Part shown: positions 1 to 8,902 of the stretch, piece after piece
Layout: the number at the start of each line of letters is the position of its first letter
Position numbering within the stretch: the first letter of the stretch is position 1
Assembly (NCBI GenBank): GCA_002416505.1
Contig: DIAM01000020.1
Span: forward strand, 99,077 to 163,076
Length of the DNA: 64,000 nt
Reading direction: 5' to 3'
DNA from: Gammaproteobacteria bacterium UBA5078
Lineage (GTDB): Bacteria; Pseudomonadota; Gammaproteobacteria; Pseudomonadales; Pseudohongiellaceae
Notes under the pieces: generated by a model
Databases searched by the model: none
Seen by the model: only the letters and a program-made list of their open reading frames with translations
What the model was told of the DNA's origin: nothing
Program-made: the position numbers and the translations under genes

Positions 1-156
1 CAGGCGGCCGTTCTCGAGAATCAGGTCCGCACTAAGCGCGGGCTCTGTAGCACCACTTGGCGCGGTAGAGCTCTGCTGGGAACAGCCGGCGAGCATGAGG
101 ATGCAGGCCACGAAAAGGAATTTGCAACGGGCAGGGGTTCTCTGAGTATTTAACAC
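1..156 (-). CDS. Lipoprotein, N-terminal fragment of a probable amidohydrolase
   Basis: The 5' end of a minus-strand gene enters from the left edge; 52 codons are visible. The start is a GTG at 156 preceded by a purine-rich AGAGAG about 12 bases upstream. The first residues give a basic n-region, a hydrophobic stretch and a lipobox (LAGC), so the product should be an outer- or inner-membrane lipoprotein. After a Ser/Thr/Ala-rich linker the mature protein begins ADLILENGRL, which resembles the opening strand of YtcJ-like and related metal-dependent amidohydrolases. That functional guess rests on about ten residues and is tentative. The catalytic part lies outside the window. It reads in the same direction as the phosphatase gene upstream of it. 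Confidence 0.6.
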   Translation of the reverse strand, partial: MLNTQRTPARCKFLFVACILMLAGCSQQSSTAPSGATEPALSADLILENGRL

Positions 157-280
157 GTTCGATAGTCTCTCTGGTTTTGTTATTGGCGTTAGGAATCGTT
201 TCAACAAGCGCCTATTCTATCAGGAAGATGCGGCACGACCGACTAGTTAGCACTCGATACGCGACGGCCACTGTGCACTC

Positions 281-1675
281 TTAGTTCGCGACCGCATCGG
301 GGAAATAGGCAGTAATATTGCCGAGCGCCTCACCATGTTGCTGCGCCGCGGCGAGCCTAAACAGCCGCAGGGCCTCTTCTCTATCCTGTGGGACGCCATC
401 GCCCTCTACTAGCATTCTGGCCAATATGTTCTGAGCGTTGGCATGCCCACGCTGCGCGGCTTGTGCATACCAACGCGCAGCCTCTGGGAGACTCTGGCTA
501 ACGCCACGCCCCTCGGCATGAAACACTCCTAGGCTGTACTGCGCATCGACATTTCCCAGCGCGGCAGCCTGCTGATACCAACGCAGCGCCTCAGGGTAGT
601 TCTGTGGGACTCCATAGCCAAAATCATACATGACGCCCAAACTGTATTGCGCCTGGGCATGGCCTTGTGCGGCAGAGCGTAGCAGCCACGCGCGCGCCTG
701 CTCGAAGTCTTGGACGAGGCCCTCGCCATTGCGAAACAGGATGCCGAGGTTGTTCTGTGCCCTAGCGTCTCCCTGTTCCGCTAGCGGTCTCCAGATCGCC
801 AGAGCGCTCAGGAAATCCCCTTCGAAATAGGCGTTACGCGCGTTCTCCATAGGGTCATCCCAGCGCTGTCGACTCGCCGCCTCTCTCATGATGTCGCGGT
901 TCGAATCCGTGGCGGCGGGTTCCGACTCGCCGAATATCGCCGCCAGCCACTGCCCATCGGTCGGGTTTGGAAAGATCACATACTCGCGGCCGAATTTATC
1001 CTTGTCTTGCGCCATCGCGGCGATACGCCCATCGACATCGCTACGAATATAGTATTTACGACGAAAGTCATTGAGATTGTCGCCAAGAAAGGTCACCACG
1101 TTGTACTCGCCCATGAGCGCGTCTTGGCGCGGCTCCTTGTTAGAGGAGTCACGTAGCACTGTAAGGTGCTCCTGATCGACAAAGGGAAAGTTCACCGAGC
1201 GCAGATTCGCTAAGGCTAACTCGAAGGTATTCTCGCCCTGATCGCGGCTAGTGACATAGAACACTTCCACGTCGTTGGCGGCGCAGAACTCTAAGAACTC
1301 GAGCGCGCCTGGGGTTGCCGTGACGCGATTAGACTCCACCCAACGATCCCAGATTGCATCATCGAAGAAGTCCATGTTGCGCGCAACCAGATGCCCCCAA
1401 TAAGTGAGCGAATGCAGCACGGTATCGTCCACGTCGGTGACAATAGCCAAAGGCTTGTCGCCGGGCTGCCTGTTCTCGAGCGCAGCCTGCACGTGCATCC
1501 GTGCGATATTGAAACCTTGATAGTAAAGCGCTTGGTACTCCGCCGCGGTCTGTTTCCACGCTAGCGCATATAGAAGCGCGTCGCGCTGCACGGGAACCTC
1601 GCCGGTCTCCTGCGCCACACCGCCGACACTGATCAGCAGGGGCAGCGCAAGGGCCAGAACGCTAAGTCGTTTCAT
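281..1675 (-). CDS. Exported HAD acid phosphatase fused to Sel1 repeats
   Basis: 464 aa with a cleavable signal peptide (about residues 1-22). Residues 75-245 form a HAD phosphatase of the class B/C acid phosphatase, lipoprotein e(P4) type: nucleophile motif DVDDT (D81, D83), a TSR motif near 142 and a GDNLNDF motif near 198. From about residue 277 to the end come roughly five Sel1-type helical repeats with the AQ-x-LG and G-x-G pattern. The phosphatase should release phosphate from nucleotides or other monoesters in the periplasm, and the repeats probably bind a protein partner. Family members are usually about 250 aa and lack the repeats. The start overlaps the end of the upstream Na+/Pi symporter by 14 bases, which suggests translational coupling and a shared role in phosphate acquisition. 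Confidence 0.88.
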   Translation of the reverse strand: MKRLSVLALALPLLISVGGVAQETGEVPVQRDALLYALAWKQTAAEYQALYYQGFNIARMHVQAALENRQPGDKPLAIVTDVDDTVLHSLTYWGHLVARNMDFFDDAIWDRWVESNRVTATPGALEFLEFCAANDVEVFYVTSRDQGENTFELALANLRSVNFPFVDQEHLTVLRDSSNKEPRQDALMGEYNVVTFLGDNLNDFRRKYYIRSDVDGRIAAMAQDKDKFGREYVIFPNPTDGQWLAAIFGESEPAATDSNRDIMREAASRQRWDDPMENARNAYFEGDFLSALAIWRPLAEQGDARAQNNLGILFRNGEGLVQDFEQARAWLLRSAAQGHAQAQYSLGVMYDFGYGVPQNYPEALRWYQQAAALGNVDAQYSLGVFHAEGRGVSQSLPEAARWYAQAAQRGHANAQNILARMLVEGDGVPQDREEALRLFRLAAAQQHGEALGNITAYFPDAVAN

Positions 1676-3371
1676 TACTCTCTCCAGTGGGGTTCGTTTG
1701 CGGCATTTCCATCTCGGTAGGCAAGTTCGGCGCCTCGGCGGACGGGCCTAGCCTCACTCTAGTCTGGACTATAAAGCGATCGATATAAACGGCCGCTTTC
1801 ACCGCCTGATCGATGACTCGGTGCAGCGCACTAAGTCGCTCCAACGCGGAGGCCATGGCACGAGGCTCCAAGGCACCCGTTGTCCCTGCCCGCAGATAAC
1901 TCGCCTTTAGGCCCTGGTATTGAGATTCGAAACTCGCGCGCAACTCGTTGAGCGCATGCACGTCCCAGTCCGGGCGATCGACCTTGGTCTGCTCGATCAG
2001 GGCTACTGCGGCAACGCGCAGCGAAGCGCGCGCCTGACGGATCTGCTCATCGAATAGGTCAACAACGGGGGTGTCTGGCACTATCTCACGGGCATGCTCG
2101 GCCACATTGACTAGATACTGTGCCACGCGCTGCGCATCGGGTAGGGCGTTGAGTTGTTCGTTGACTAGCTGCAAGCGAGGAATGCCGCTGGCGAACTCGC
2201 TTATCGCATAACTCAGCGTCTCCAAGGCACGATGCCCCTTCTCGAGGTGATCGTCGTGGCGCGATTCTTCGCTAATGGCCTGCAGCGCCAATTGTCCGGC
2301 GAACGCATTCATTCGATGCAACTCCTGCGCGAGGGCGTCCACGGCGAGGCTGGGGGTCGCTTGCACGTTGCGATCCAGGAACTGCGGCCGGCTGCTATCT
2401 TCCTCCAGCGAATGAAAGCGTCGCTCCAGTTGCCCGACCATCCAGTCGGTGAGTGGCCACATGATGAAGAGCCCGAGCAGATTAACGAGCGTATGGAATA
2501 AGGCCAGCGTGGTCGCTAGATTATCTTCGCTGCCCATGAAACGCGCGATGCACTCAACGGCGTTTAGAAGCACGGGAAGTAGAAGGAAGGAGACCGATCC
2601 CGTTACTAGATTGAAGATCACATGCGCGCTAGCCGCGCGCTTGGCCGGTGCCGTCGCCCCGATGACGGCAAACAAGCCAGTGGTGGTCGTGCCGACATTC
2701 GCGCCTATCACCATGGCCGCCGCGGCGGACAAGGGAATTAGCCCACCGGCCGTCGCGGTTAGCGTCACCGCTAGCGCGGCACTCGAGGACTGCATGAGTA
2801 CCGTCAATACAATCCCTATGCCCAAGAAAAGCAGCAGACTCAGTATGCCCTGCCCCGCCCAAGCCTCTAAGGCTATGACATCGCCTAGTCCTTCAAAGGA
2901 ACCGCGCAGCACATCGATGCCGAGGAAGAACAGCCCGAAGCCTGCCAGTGCGCGCCCTATCGCCCCGTAACGGCGTGAACCCGAAACAACCGAGACCGCC
3001 ATGCCGACACCGATGGCGGGCAACGCCAGTGCCTGCAGATCCAAATTGAAGCCTAGCAAAGCGACGATCCACGAGGTGAAGGTGGTGCCCAGATTACTCC
3101 CGTAGATCACGCCCACGGCCTGACCGAGAGTCAATAGACTGGCATTGACAAAGCCCACCGTCGTGAAGATAACCGCACTGGAGGACTGCACCAGCGCAGT
3201 AATCGCGATTCCCGAGACGATAGCCCTCGCCCTGCTATGGGTGGCAATGCTGAGTATGGCGCGCAGGGTGTTGCCAGCCGCGGTCGTGAGCCCCTCGGTC
3301 ATAAGCCTCATGCCAAGGAGGAAGAGCCCGATGCCGCCAAGGAATGTTAAAGCAGATTGCAAACTCATCAT
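1662..3371 (-). CDS. Na+/phosphate symporter family protein with PhoU-like domain
   Basis: 569 aa inner-membrane protein. The N-terminal half (about 1-310) holds two inverted Na/Pi-cotransporter repeats, each with the QSSSA signature (LVQSSSAV and LMQSSSAA), typical of the NptA/PNaS family. The C-terminal half (about 340-540) is helical and soluble, like the PhoU-type domain of bacterial members. It should import inorganic phosphate using the sodium gradient, though some members may export it. ATG codons at 3371 and 3368 both follow GGAGA. It is the first gene of a two-gene unit with the exported phosphatase, which could supply its substrate. I see no clear Pho box upstream. Confidence 0.9.
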   Translation of the reverse strand: MMSLQSALTFLGGIGLFLLGMRLMTEGLTTAAGNTLRAILSIATHSRARAIVSGIAITALVQSSSAVIFTTVGFVNASLLTLGQAVGVIYGSNLGTTFTSWIVALLGFNLDLQALALPAIGVGMAVSVVSGSRRYGAIGRALAGFGLFFLGIDVLRGSFEGLGDVIALEAWAGQGILSLLLFLGIGIVLTVLMQSSSAALAVTLTATAGGLIPLSAAAAMVIGANVGTTTTGLFAVIGATAPAKRAASAHVIFNLVTGSVSFLLLPVLLNAVECIARFMGSEDNLATTLALFHTLVNLLGLFIMWPLTDWMVGQLERRFHSLEEDSSRPQFLDRNVQATPSLAVDALAQELHRMNAFAGQLALQAISEESRHDDHLEKGHRALETLSYAISEFASGIPRLQLVNEQLNALPDAQRVAQYLVNVAEHAREIVPDTPVVDLFDEQIRQARASLRVAAVALIEQTKVDRPDWDVHALNELRASFESQYQGLKASYLRAGTTGALEPRAMASALERLSALHRVIDQAVKAAVYIDRFIVQTRVRLGPSAEAPNLPTEMEMPQTNPTGESNETT

Positions 3372-3534
3372 TGTCTCCGCACCGCGTTCGCGGTGCTCAA
3401 GCGCCGTGCGCTACTCAAAATTACAACGCAATAATAACCGAAACGCGCTCGATTCTAGCGTGGTCTATTTCACTTCTCATGGCGTAGATAATGCCTGTGT
3501 GTCAGTATTAGTGCCTATCAAGAGGTAAAAAAGC

Positions 3535-4185
3535 ATGGCCATAAAAGCAGTGATCTTCGATTGGGACGGCACCATCGTGGACTCTATCGATCATATCGCG
3601 ACCAGCCTGCATATGGCAGCCGCCGATCTAGGATTTCCGATACTCGAGAAAGCCGCCTATCGCAATATTATCGGCTTGGGCATGGTCGACGCCCTCAAAG
3701 CACTCTACCCCGGCGTGAGTGACCCCGATATCGAAGGCATTCGACAAGCCTATAGCAGCTATTTCTTTGCGAAAGAGGCCACGCCCCAACAGATATTCAC
3801 AGGCATGACAGAGCTTATTGACGCCCTGCGCGGCCGTGGCATTGGCCGTGCCGTGGCCACCGGTAAGAGCCGCCGCGGCTTGGATAGCGCCTTGCAGTCC
3901 AGCGGCTTGCACGCCCATTTCGATGTCACCCGCTGCGCCGACGAAACCCGCTCTAAGCCCGACCCGAGGATGCTCGAAGAGATCCTCGATTTCTATAGTC
4001 TAGATCCACAAGACGCGGTGATGATTGGCGATACGACCTATGACCTAGAGATGGCTCAACGCATCGGCATGCCGGCGATAGGCGTGCGCTGGGGTGTCCA
4101 TGAGGACGCCGAGCTGGAGCGCTTCGCACCCGCTAAAATCGTCAGCTCCACGCAGGAATTGAACGCCTTTCTCGCAACGCTATAG
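3535..4185 (+). CDS. HAD-IA family hydrolase (phosphoglycolate phosphatase-like)
   Basis: 216 aa cytoplasmic phosphatase. Motif I is FDWDGTIVDS (nucleophile D10, acid D12), motif II is TGKS, motif III is a Lys in the SKPDP segment, and motif IV is IGDTTYD. A helical cap lies between residues 17 and 85. The fold and spacing fit the phosphoglycolate phosphatase/Gph-like branch found beside rluC in many gammaproteobacteria; the substrate is not evident. RBS GAGGT lies 10 bases before the ATG. It reads in the same direction as the epimerase gene 32 bases downstream, so the two may be co-transcribed. Confidence 0.9.
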   Translation: MAIKAVIFDWDGTIVDSIDHIATSLHMAAADLGFPILEKAAYRNIIGLGMVDALKALYPGVSDPDIEGIRQAYSSYFFAKEATPQQIFTGMTELIDALRGRGIGRAVATGKSRRGLDSALQSSGLHAHFDVTRCADETRSKPDPRMLEEILDFYSLDPQDAVMIGDTTYDLEMAQRIGMPAIGVRWGVHEDAELERFAPAKIVSSTQELNAFLATL

Positions 4186-4217
4186 TCATAATTGTTTAGA
4201 CAAGAGAAGACCATATC

Positions 4218-5114
4218 ATGCGCATTCTGATCACCGGCGGCAGTGGCTTCCTAGGCCAGGCACTCACCGAAGCACTGCTCGGCCGAGGCGAACAGGTGCT
4301 TATCCTCAGTCGCAACGCGGCGAACTTTGCCAAGAGCAAGTCGGCTAGTCGATGGGTGAGTAGCCTCGATGAAATCGATGCCCCTGTCGATGCGGTGTTT
4401 AATCTCACGGGGGCAAATCTCTTCTCCCGCCCTTGGACCCGTGCACGCAAGCAAGAGCTACGCGACAGCCGCATTGCGCTAACCCACACCCTCGTAGGAT
4501 GGCTAAAGCAGCAAGCACAAGCGCCACGAGTACTCATATCTGGATCGGCCATCGGTTTCTATGGCGATCAGGGCGAGGCGGCTCTCACCGAGCAATCGGC
4601 GCAGGGCCAAGACTGGGCGTCGACCTTGGTGGCCGACTGGGAGGCCGCCGCCGCGAAGCTTGACGTCCGTACCGTGCACTTGCGCACTGGCTTGGTACTG
4701 GGCGACGGCGGCTTACTGCAGCCTTTGCGCCCCCTGTTCAAGTGCGGACTCGGGGGCTCTCTAGGCGATGGCCAATTCTGGTATAGCTGGATCCACCTGC
4801 AAGACTGGGTGAATGCTGCGCTGTATCTACTCGATCTCGACAGCGCCAGTGGCCCCTACAATCTTACCGCTCCCACGCCCGTGCGCTATGAGCAGTTCGC
4901 CAAGAGTATGGGTAAGGCCCTACACAGACCCGTGTGGCTTACCCCTCCGGCCTGGCTACTAAAGCTGCTACTGCGCGAACAGGCGAGCTTACTATTAGGC
5001 AGCACCAAGGCAATGCCGCAGCGCCTCGAACAGGCGGGGTTTCATTGGCAATACCCAGAGCTAGGCGATGCCCTAGAGGCTATTCACAAGCCGACGCCAA
5101 ACCCCTCACGATAG
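4218..5114 (+). CDS. TIGR01777 family NAD(P)-dependent epimerase (SDR39U1/YfcH-like)
   Basis: 298 aa. It opens with the Rossmann motif GGSGFLG (residues 7-13) and carries SGSAIGFYGDQG, the extended-SDR active-site segment in which Tyr replaces the usual YxxxK arrangement. The C-terminal DUF1731-like part follows about residue 245, with TPPAWLLKLLL. The family (YfcH, SDR39U1) binds NADP, and its substrate is unknown even in model organisms. An AGAGAAG ribosome-binding site precedes the ATG. Its 3' end converges on the multicopper oxidase gene with only 13 bases between stop codons. Confidence 0.92.
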   Translation: MRILITGGSGFLGQALTEALLGRGEQVLILSRNAANFAKSKSASRWVSSLDEIDAPVDAVFNLTGANLFSRPWTRARKQELRDSRIALTHTLVGWLKQQAQAPRVLISGSAIGFYGDQGEAALTEQSAQGQDWASTLVADWEAAAAKLDVRTVHLRTGLVLGDGGLLQPLRPLFKCGLGGSLGDGQFWYSWIHLQDWVNAALYLLDLDSASGPYNLTAPTPVRYEQFAKSMGKALHRPVWLTPPAWLLKLLLREQASLLLGSTKAMPQRLEQAGFHWQYPELGDALEAIHKPTPNPSR

Positions 5115-5127
5115 ACCCTGCGTGGGC

Positions 5128-6690
5128 TTAGGCCTCGATGCGGTAATTGTGCATCATTCCCAAGTCTTCATGCTCGAGAATATGACAGTGGTACAAATAG
5201 ATGCCGGTATGGTTCTCGAACTTCATCAAGACCCTTACCCTCTCGCCCGGCAGCACGAGCACCACGTCTTTCAAACCATAGTCGGTGAAGCCAGCGCTCA
5301 GATGTTGATGCAGTGTTGACTGCCCACCTTGCCGAGTACGAGACAGCACCTTGAATTGCACGTTATGCACATGCATGGGGTGGGCCATCTGCATCATCCC
5401 CCCCATGCCCATACCCATTCCCATAGAAGCATCGTTGGCGAACTCCCACACTTCCGTGCTGTCCAGTTTTACGACATTCTCTTCGGGCACATCTTGCATG
5501 CCGCCGAAGGTGCGATTATTGAGGTAGAAACTGCCACGCATCATTGAAATTCTAACGGCTCTTGGTGAGGCCGAATTCGTGGCCTCGCTCTCATTGAGCG
5601 CGGGATAGGAGCTCAGCTGCATTGGTGGTGCAACTGGCACAGCCGCGCTACCTTCACATTGAAAACTGGCGATCGGGCGCGCGCTGCCCTGCATCGGTGC
5701 CCCGCCCTGCTCGGCAGTAAAATTCTGCAGTGAGGGCGTATAGGATTCAGCTAGGAGCTGCACAACACTGCCGGCTGCCTGGCTTGAAAAGTCTACCCAG
5801 ACGTCGACTCGCTCCCCTACTCCGAGGGTTAACGCGGGCTGCTCGACCGCGTTCTCGAGCAGTCCACCATCGCTGCCAATGACCCGGAAATCGCTGCCGT
5901 CGCTCCAGCGCAGATGGTAGAGGCTAGCGTTAGATGTATTGATAATGCGCACGCGATGCGCGGTACGCGGTACCGTCTTGGTATAGCCTACTCGTCCATT
6001 GACCAACACAAAGTCGCCGCTAAAGCCCATCATCCAGTTGTGACGCATATTGCCAATATAGACGAGCTGATTGGCACTATCGAAAGTGCGGTCTTGAATC
6101 ATCAGCGGAATTTCGTGCTCGCCTTGGGGCAGATTGAGGGAGTCTTCCTGCTCGTCATGCACGATCAGCATTCCGCCCAGCCCTTGATAGACCTGGAAAG
6201 ACGTGCGCTCATGTGGGTGCGGATGAAACCAGTAGGTGCCGGCGCGATTGTCGATGGCAATCTCGTAAACGTAGCGCTCACCGGGCGCGATGGCATACAT
6301 CGGATGTCCATCCATACGCTGCTCAATATTCAAGCCATGCCAATGCACGATGCTTTGCTCTGGCAGCTGATTCTCGAAGTGAATACGAATCTTCTGCCCG
6401 CGCCGGACGCGAATTATAGGAAGATGTCCCGACCCATCGAGGAAGTTGAGGGCGCTGGCATTCCCCTTCATGATCTCGCCGGTGAAGCGCCACAGCTGGG
6501 TCGCCCCCCCTTCGCGCAGGGTCGCCTCACCGATAACGGCACGCAGGATGATCTCGATATCGGGCATGAAAGCGGGGTTAGCAGTTGCGGGCTCTAGGCG
6601 CTGCGTCATCTGCGCACTCAATGCACTAGGGGCACCGCTTAACAATAACGATGCTGCGGTGAGATTCTTCACGAATGTCCGTCTTTTCAT
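5128..6690 (-). CDS. Tat-exported multicopper oxidase (CueO/CotA family)
   Basis: 520 aa from the chosen start. I prefer the ATG at 6690 over an in-frame upstream codon because it begins directly with a Tat signal (KRRTFVKN, then a hydrophobic stretch ending in ALSA). Copper ligand motifs are complete: HWHG (116-119), HPHPH (about 156-160), HPMHVH in the third cupredoxin domain, and YHCHILEHEDLGMM near the C-terminus, where the Met is a candidate axial type-1 ligand. A short Met/Gly-rich run (GMGMGMGGMM) precedes the HPMHVH motif and could bind Cu(I), as in CueO, where the Met-rich insert lies elsewhere. The likely role is periplasmic Cu(I) or metal/phenol oxidation. It lies 3 kb from the metal-efflux operon but in its own transcription unit. 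Confidence 0.93.
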   Translation of the reverse strand: MKRRTFVKNLTAASLLLSGAPSALSAQMTQRLEPATANPAFMPDIEIILRAVIGEATLREGGATQLWRFTGEIMKGNASALNFLDGSGHLPIIRVRRGQKIRIHFENQLPEQSIVHWHGLNIEQRMDGHPMYAIAPGERYVYEIAIDNRAGTYWFHPHPHERTSFQVYQGLGGMLIVHDEQEDSLNLPQGEHEIPLMIQDRTFDSANQLVYIGNMRHNWMMGFSGDFVLVNGRVGYTKTVPRTAHRVRIINTSNASLYHLRWSDGSDFRVIGSDGGLLENAVEQPALTLGVGERVDVWVDFSSQAAGSVVQLLAESYTPSLQNFTAEQGGAPMQGSARPIASFQCEGSAAVPVAPPMQLSSYPALNESEATNSASPRAVRISMMRGSFYLNNRTFGGMQDVPEENVVKLDSTEVWEFANDASMGMGMGMGGMMQMAHPMHVHNVQFKVLSRTRQGGQSTLHQHLSAGFTDYGLKDVVLVLPGERVRVLMKFENHTGIYLYHCHILEHEDLGMMHNYRIEA

Positions 6691-6870
6691 ATCGATTCTC
6701 AGGCTGGGTGCTGATGCAGAAGGTGGCGTGTACTTCGATGGCGCATAGGTCAATTATAGAGAATTGACTCGATACCGCTTTGTGTTAGATCAAACAAACT
6801 AGGGAGGAGCCGCGCGGAGTGCGCATCAAAGCGCGCTGCTGCGCCTAATAGAAGGCGCAGCAGCTGGAGC

Positions 6871-7731
6871 TTAGTTGACCGCCAATACGTCGCAGTCGAG
6901 CTTATCGAGGATCTTCTGGGCCGTTGTGCCCACGAGTACGCCCTTCGCGCCGCTGCGCTTAGAAACCCCGAGTACGACCATATCGGCCTTGAGGAAATGG
7001 GCACGCTCGGGAATCACACGCTTGGCATCCCCACGCACTATATGGAAATGGGCACGCTCCACACCGAAGGCATGTGCGAGTGTCGCCTCGGGGCCGTCGG
7101 GATGCTGCTCTTCGCCCGCGATTAGATGGCTAAAGTCAGGCTTACGCGAGGTCGCCGCGATGACATGCAGCGGCAGGCCAGTGAATTCGGCCATCTCATG
7201 CGCGTGCTTCATCACCGAGTTGTTCAGGCCGATATGCCCCTCGTCCTTCGACTCGATGTCCAGGGCGGCGATTATGGCCTTGCCGCTAAAGCTCTTGCGC
7301 TCACGCACAAGAAGCACTGGGGCCGGACTGTGGCGCATAATGGTGAAGTCGGAGGTGCTATGCAGGAGGCGCTTGAGCTTGCCATGGCGGAATGTGGACT
7401 TGATGACGAGGTCTGCGTCGGCGCGCAATGCCGCACGGCTCACCGCCGCATACCAATCGGAGGTCCAAGAGCAGTCTTGGGAAACCCTCAAACCCTTGGC
7501 CTTATAGGGCTCGGCCATCGCCGTAACCGTTTCCTTCCAGGCCTTTAACACCGCCTGCTTACCCGACTTTCGTGAGGAAGCGTCGCCCATCTCTTCGATC
7601 GGCTTGTACACGGCGGAAAACGCGGTGACCTTGCCCTTGCTCTTGGCTGCGATGTCCGCGGAGCGCTGCAAGGCAGGTTGCTTTTTACTTGTAGGGTCAA
7701 TCACGACAAACAATTTCTTATAAAGGCTCAT
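6871..7731 (-). CDS. Tandem universal stress protein (UspE-like)
   Basis: 286 aa with two UspA domains in tandem (about 1-145 and 150-286). The second domain carries the nucleotide-binding pattern VVLGVSKRSGAKGVLVGTTAQKIL near the end, similar to the G-2x-G-9x-G(S/T) motif of ATP-binding Usp proteins. The start at 7731 (MSLYKKLFVVID) is chosen because it places the first strand at the N-terminus, as in UspE; an upstream in-frame codon at 7782 would add an unlikely leader. It is cytoplasmic and probably responds to growth arrest or oxygen limitation. It is divergent from the YeeE/YedE pair, with an FNR-like site in the shared intergenic region. Confidence 0.88.
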   Translation of the reverse strand: MSLYKKLFVVIDPTSKKQPALQRSADIAAKSKGKVTAFSAVYKPIEEMGDASSRKSGKQAVLKAWKETVTAMAEPYKAKGLRVSQDCSWTSDWYAAVSRAALRADADLVIKSTFRHGKLKRLLHSTSDFTIMRHSPAPVLLVRERKSFSGKAIIAALDIESKDEGHIGLNNSVMKHAHEMAEFTGLPLHVIAATSRKPDFSHLIAGEEQHPDGPEATLAHAFGVERAHFHIVRGDAKRVIPERAHFLKADMVVLGVSKRSGAKGVLVGTTAQKILDKLDCDVLAVN

Positions 7732-7827
7732 AGGGTCCCGTCTATATATCAATGCTACTGGAGTAGGGTGCAGAATAAACACTCTTCAATCTGCTGTCTA
7801 GCGCGTCCGAACGAGCATACAGTAGTG

Positions 7828-7841
7828 TTGATATAAAACAA
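7828..7841. promoter_or_regulatory. Candidate FNR/Anr half-symmetric box
   Basis: TTGATATAAAACAA matches the FNR/Anr consensus TTGAT-N4-ATCAA at nine of ten positions. It lies about midway between the divergent usp gene (start 7731) and the yeeE-like gene (start 8004). Usp genes in pseudomonads are classic Anr targets, so the site is plausible, but one such match can occur by chance in AT-rich sequence. Confidence 0.35.
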
Positions 7842-8003
7842 TATTTGCTCCGGTCGCATGCAATAAAACCTCGCTTGTTCGGTTCTGTGCGCCGCATAAT
7901 GAACGCATGAATTAAGCAAACTTTAAGGATTTATCGCTACACTAGTAACACACCAAGATTGCATGCTACACAGCACGTATCACACTATAAAGGGGAACTC
8001 TCA

Positions 8004-8429
8004 ATGCTAGAACCTAATATCGTCGGCGGCCTGATCGGCGGCAGCTTAATTGGCATCTCTAGCCTAATGATGCTGCTCTTGTTAGGGCGCATTACCGGCA
8101 TCTCGGGCATCTTGACCGGCGTGATCACTTGGAACAAACAAGATGGCCTACCTTGGCGCGCGGCGTTCATAGGTGGACTGATTCTTGGCGCGGTTCTCTA
8201 TCAGTTCGCGTTCGATCGCGCGCTGCCCATCGAGATGCAGGCCAGTGGCCCGCTGCTCATCGTGGCAGGTCTACTCGTCGGCATGGGGACACGCCTTGGC
8301 TCGGGTTGCACCTCTGGGCATGGTGTGTGTGGCATAGCCAGACGCTCACCGCGCTCTATCGTCTCCACCGCCACGTTTATGGCAGTCGCCGTCATCACCG
8401 TATTCGTCACGAGGCATCTACTATCATGA
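8004..8429 (+). CDS. YeeE/YedE family membrane protein (first of a pair)
   Basis: 141 aa integral membrane protein with four predicted helices and the family signature GSGCTSGHGVCG near residue 95, in which the conserved Cys residues are thought to relay thiosulfate or other sulfur species in YeeE-type transporters. The ATG at 8004 follows AGGGGAA and is preferred to an upstream in-frame codon at 7959. The last four bases (ATGA, 8426-8429) contain the start of the next gene, so the two halves are translationally coupled. The pair corresponds to the split two-gene form of YeeE/YedE, often linked to sulfur or persulfide metabolism. Confidence 0.88.
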   Translation: MLEPNIVGGLIGGSLIGISSLMMLLLLGRITGISGILTGVITWNKQDGLPWRAAFIGGLILGAVLYQFAFDRALPIEMQASGPLLIVAGLLVGMGTRLGSGCTSGHGVCGIARRSPRSIVSTATFMAVAVITVFVTRHLLS

Positions 8430-8845
8430 AAACCTCACTCGCCGCACTCCTGAGTGGCATTGTATTTGGCCTTGGCCTCGCGATCTCCGAGATGATCAAT
8501 CCTGCTCGCGTGATTGGCTTTCTCGACATCGCAGGGCAATGGGATCTTACGCTGGCATTGGTGATGGGCAGCGCCCTCGCCTTTACCGTGATCGGCTTCC
8601 CACTGATCACCAAGAAGACACACCCGATACTGGCCGAAAAATTCACGCTCCCCACTAAAAAGACATTGGACACCCCTCTACTTACCGGCGCGGTCTTGTT
8701 CGGAATAGGTTGGGGCTTGGCGGGCCTTTGCCCTGGCCCTGCAATCGCGGGACTGGCATCGCTGAACCCAGACGTATTTCTATTCGTGGCAGCGATGGTC
8801 GTGGGACAGTTCATTGGCTTGAAGATAGAGAAAACTATCGCTTAG
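8426..8845 (+). CDS. YeeE/YedE-like membrane protein, DUF6691 type (second of a pair)
   Basis: 139 aa, about four transmembrane helices, with the typical segments SEMINPARVIGFLDI near residue 22 and GLCPGPAI near residue 98. This is the second half-transporter normally encoded right after a YeeE/YedE protein. The Cys in GLCPGP is the counterpart of the sulfur-relay Cys in the first protein. It starts inside the stop codon of the upstream gene (ATGA overlap). No sulfurtransferase, ArsR-type regulator or persulfide dioxygenase lies next to it, unlike many such pairs. Confidence 0.88.
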   Translation: MKTSLAALLSGIVFGLGLAISEMINPARVIGFLDIAGQWDLTLALVMGSALAFTVIGFPLITKKTHPILAEKFTLPTKKTLDTPLLTGAVLFGIGWGLAGLCPGPAIAGLASLNPDVFLFVAAMVVGQFIGLKIEKTIA

Positions 8846-8873
8846 CGGTTCAGCCTAGGGCCCCTAACTCCCT

Positions 8874-8902
8874 CTCATGAATCCTGCTCATGGATTCATG
8901 AG
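8874..8902. repeat. Perfect 11-bp inverted repeat
   Basis: CTCATGAATCC, a 7-base spacer, then GGATTCATGAG. It follows the second yeeE-like gene by 28 bases. It is not followed by a T tract on either strand, so it is not a standard intrinsic terminator. It could be an mRNA 3'-end stabilising hairpin or a protein-binding palindrome. Confidence 0.6.

Noticed and set aside
2449..2970. Plus-strand frame opposite the Na+/Pi symporter
   Set aside because: Low-complexity composition (Ala, Pro, Arg, Ser) with no RBS; a mirror of the membrane helices on the other strand.
5914..6597. Long plus-strand frame opposite the multicopper oxidase
   Set aside because: It is antisense to complete copper-site motifs, and GC-rich coding DNA commonly yields such frames.
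6778..6793. FNR-like box upstream of the multicopper oxidase
   Set aside because: Two mismatches to the consensus in the second half-site, so weaker than the site at 7828.
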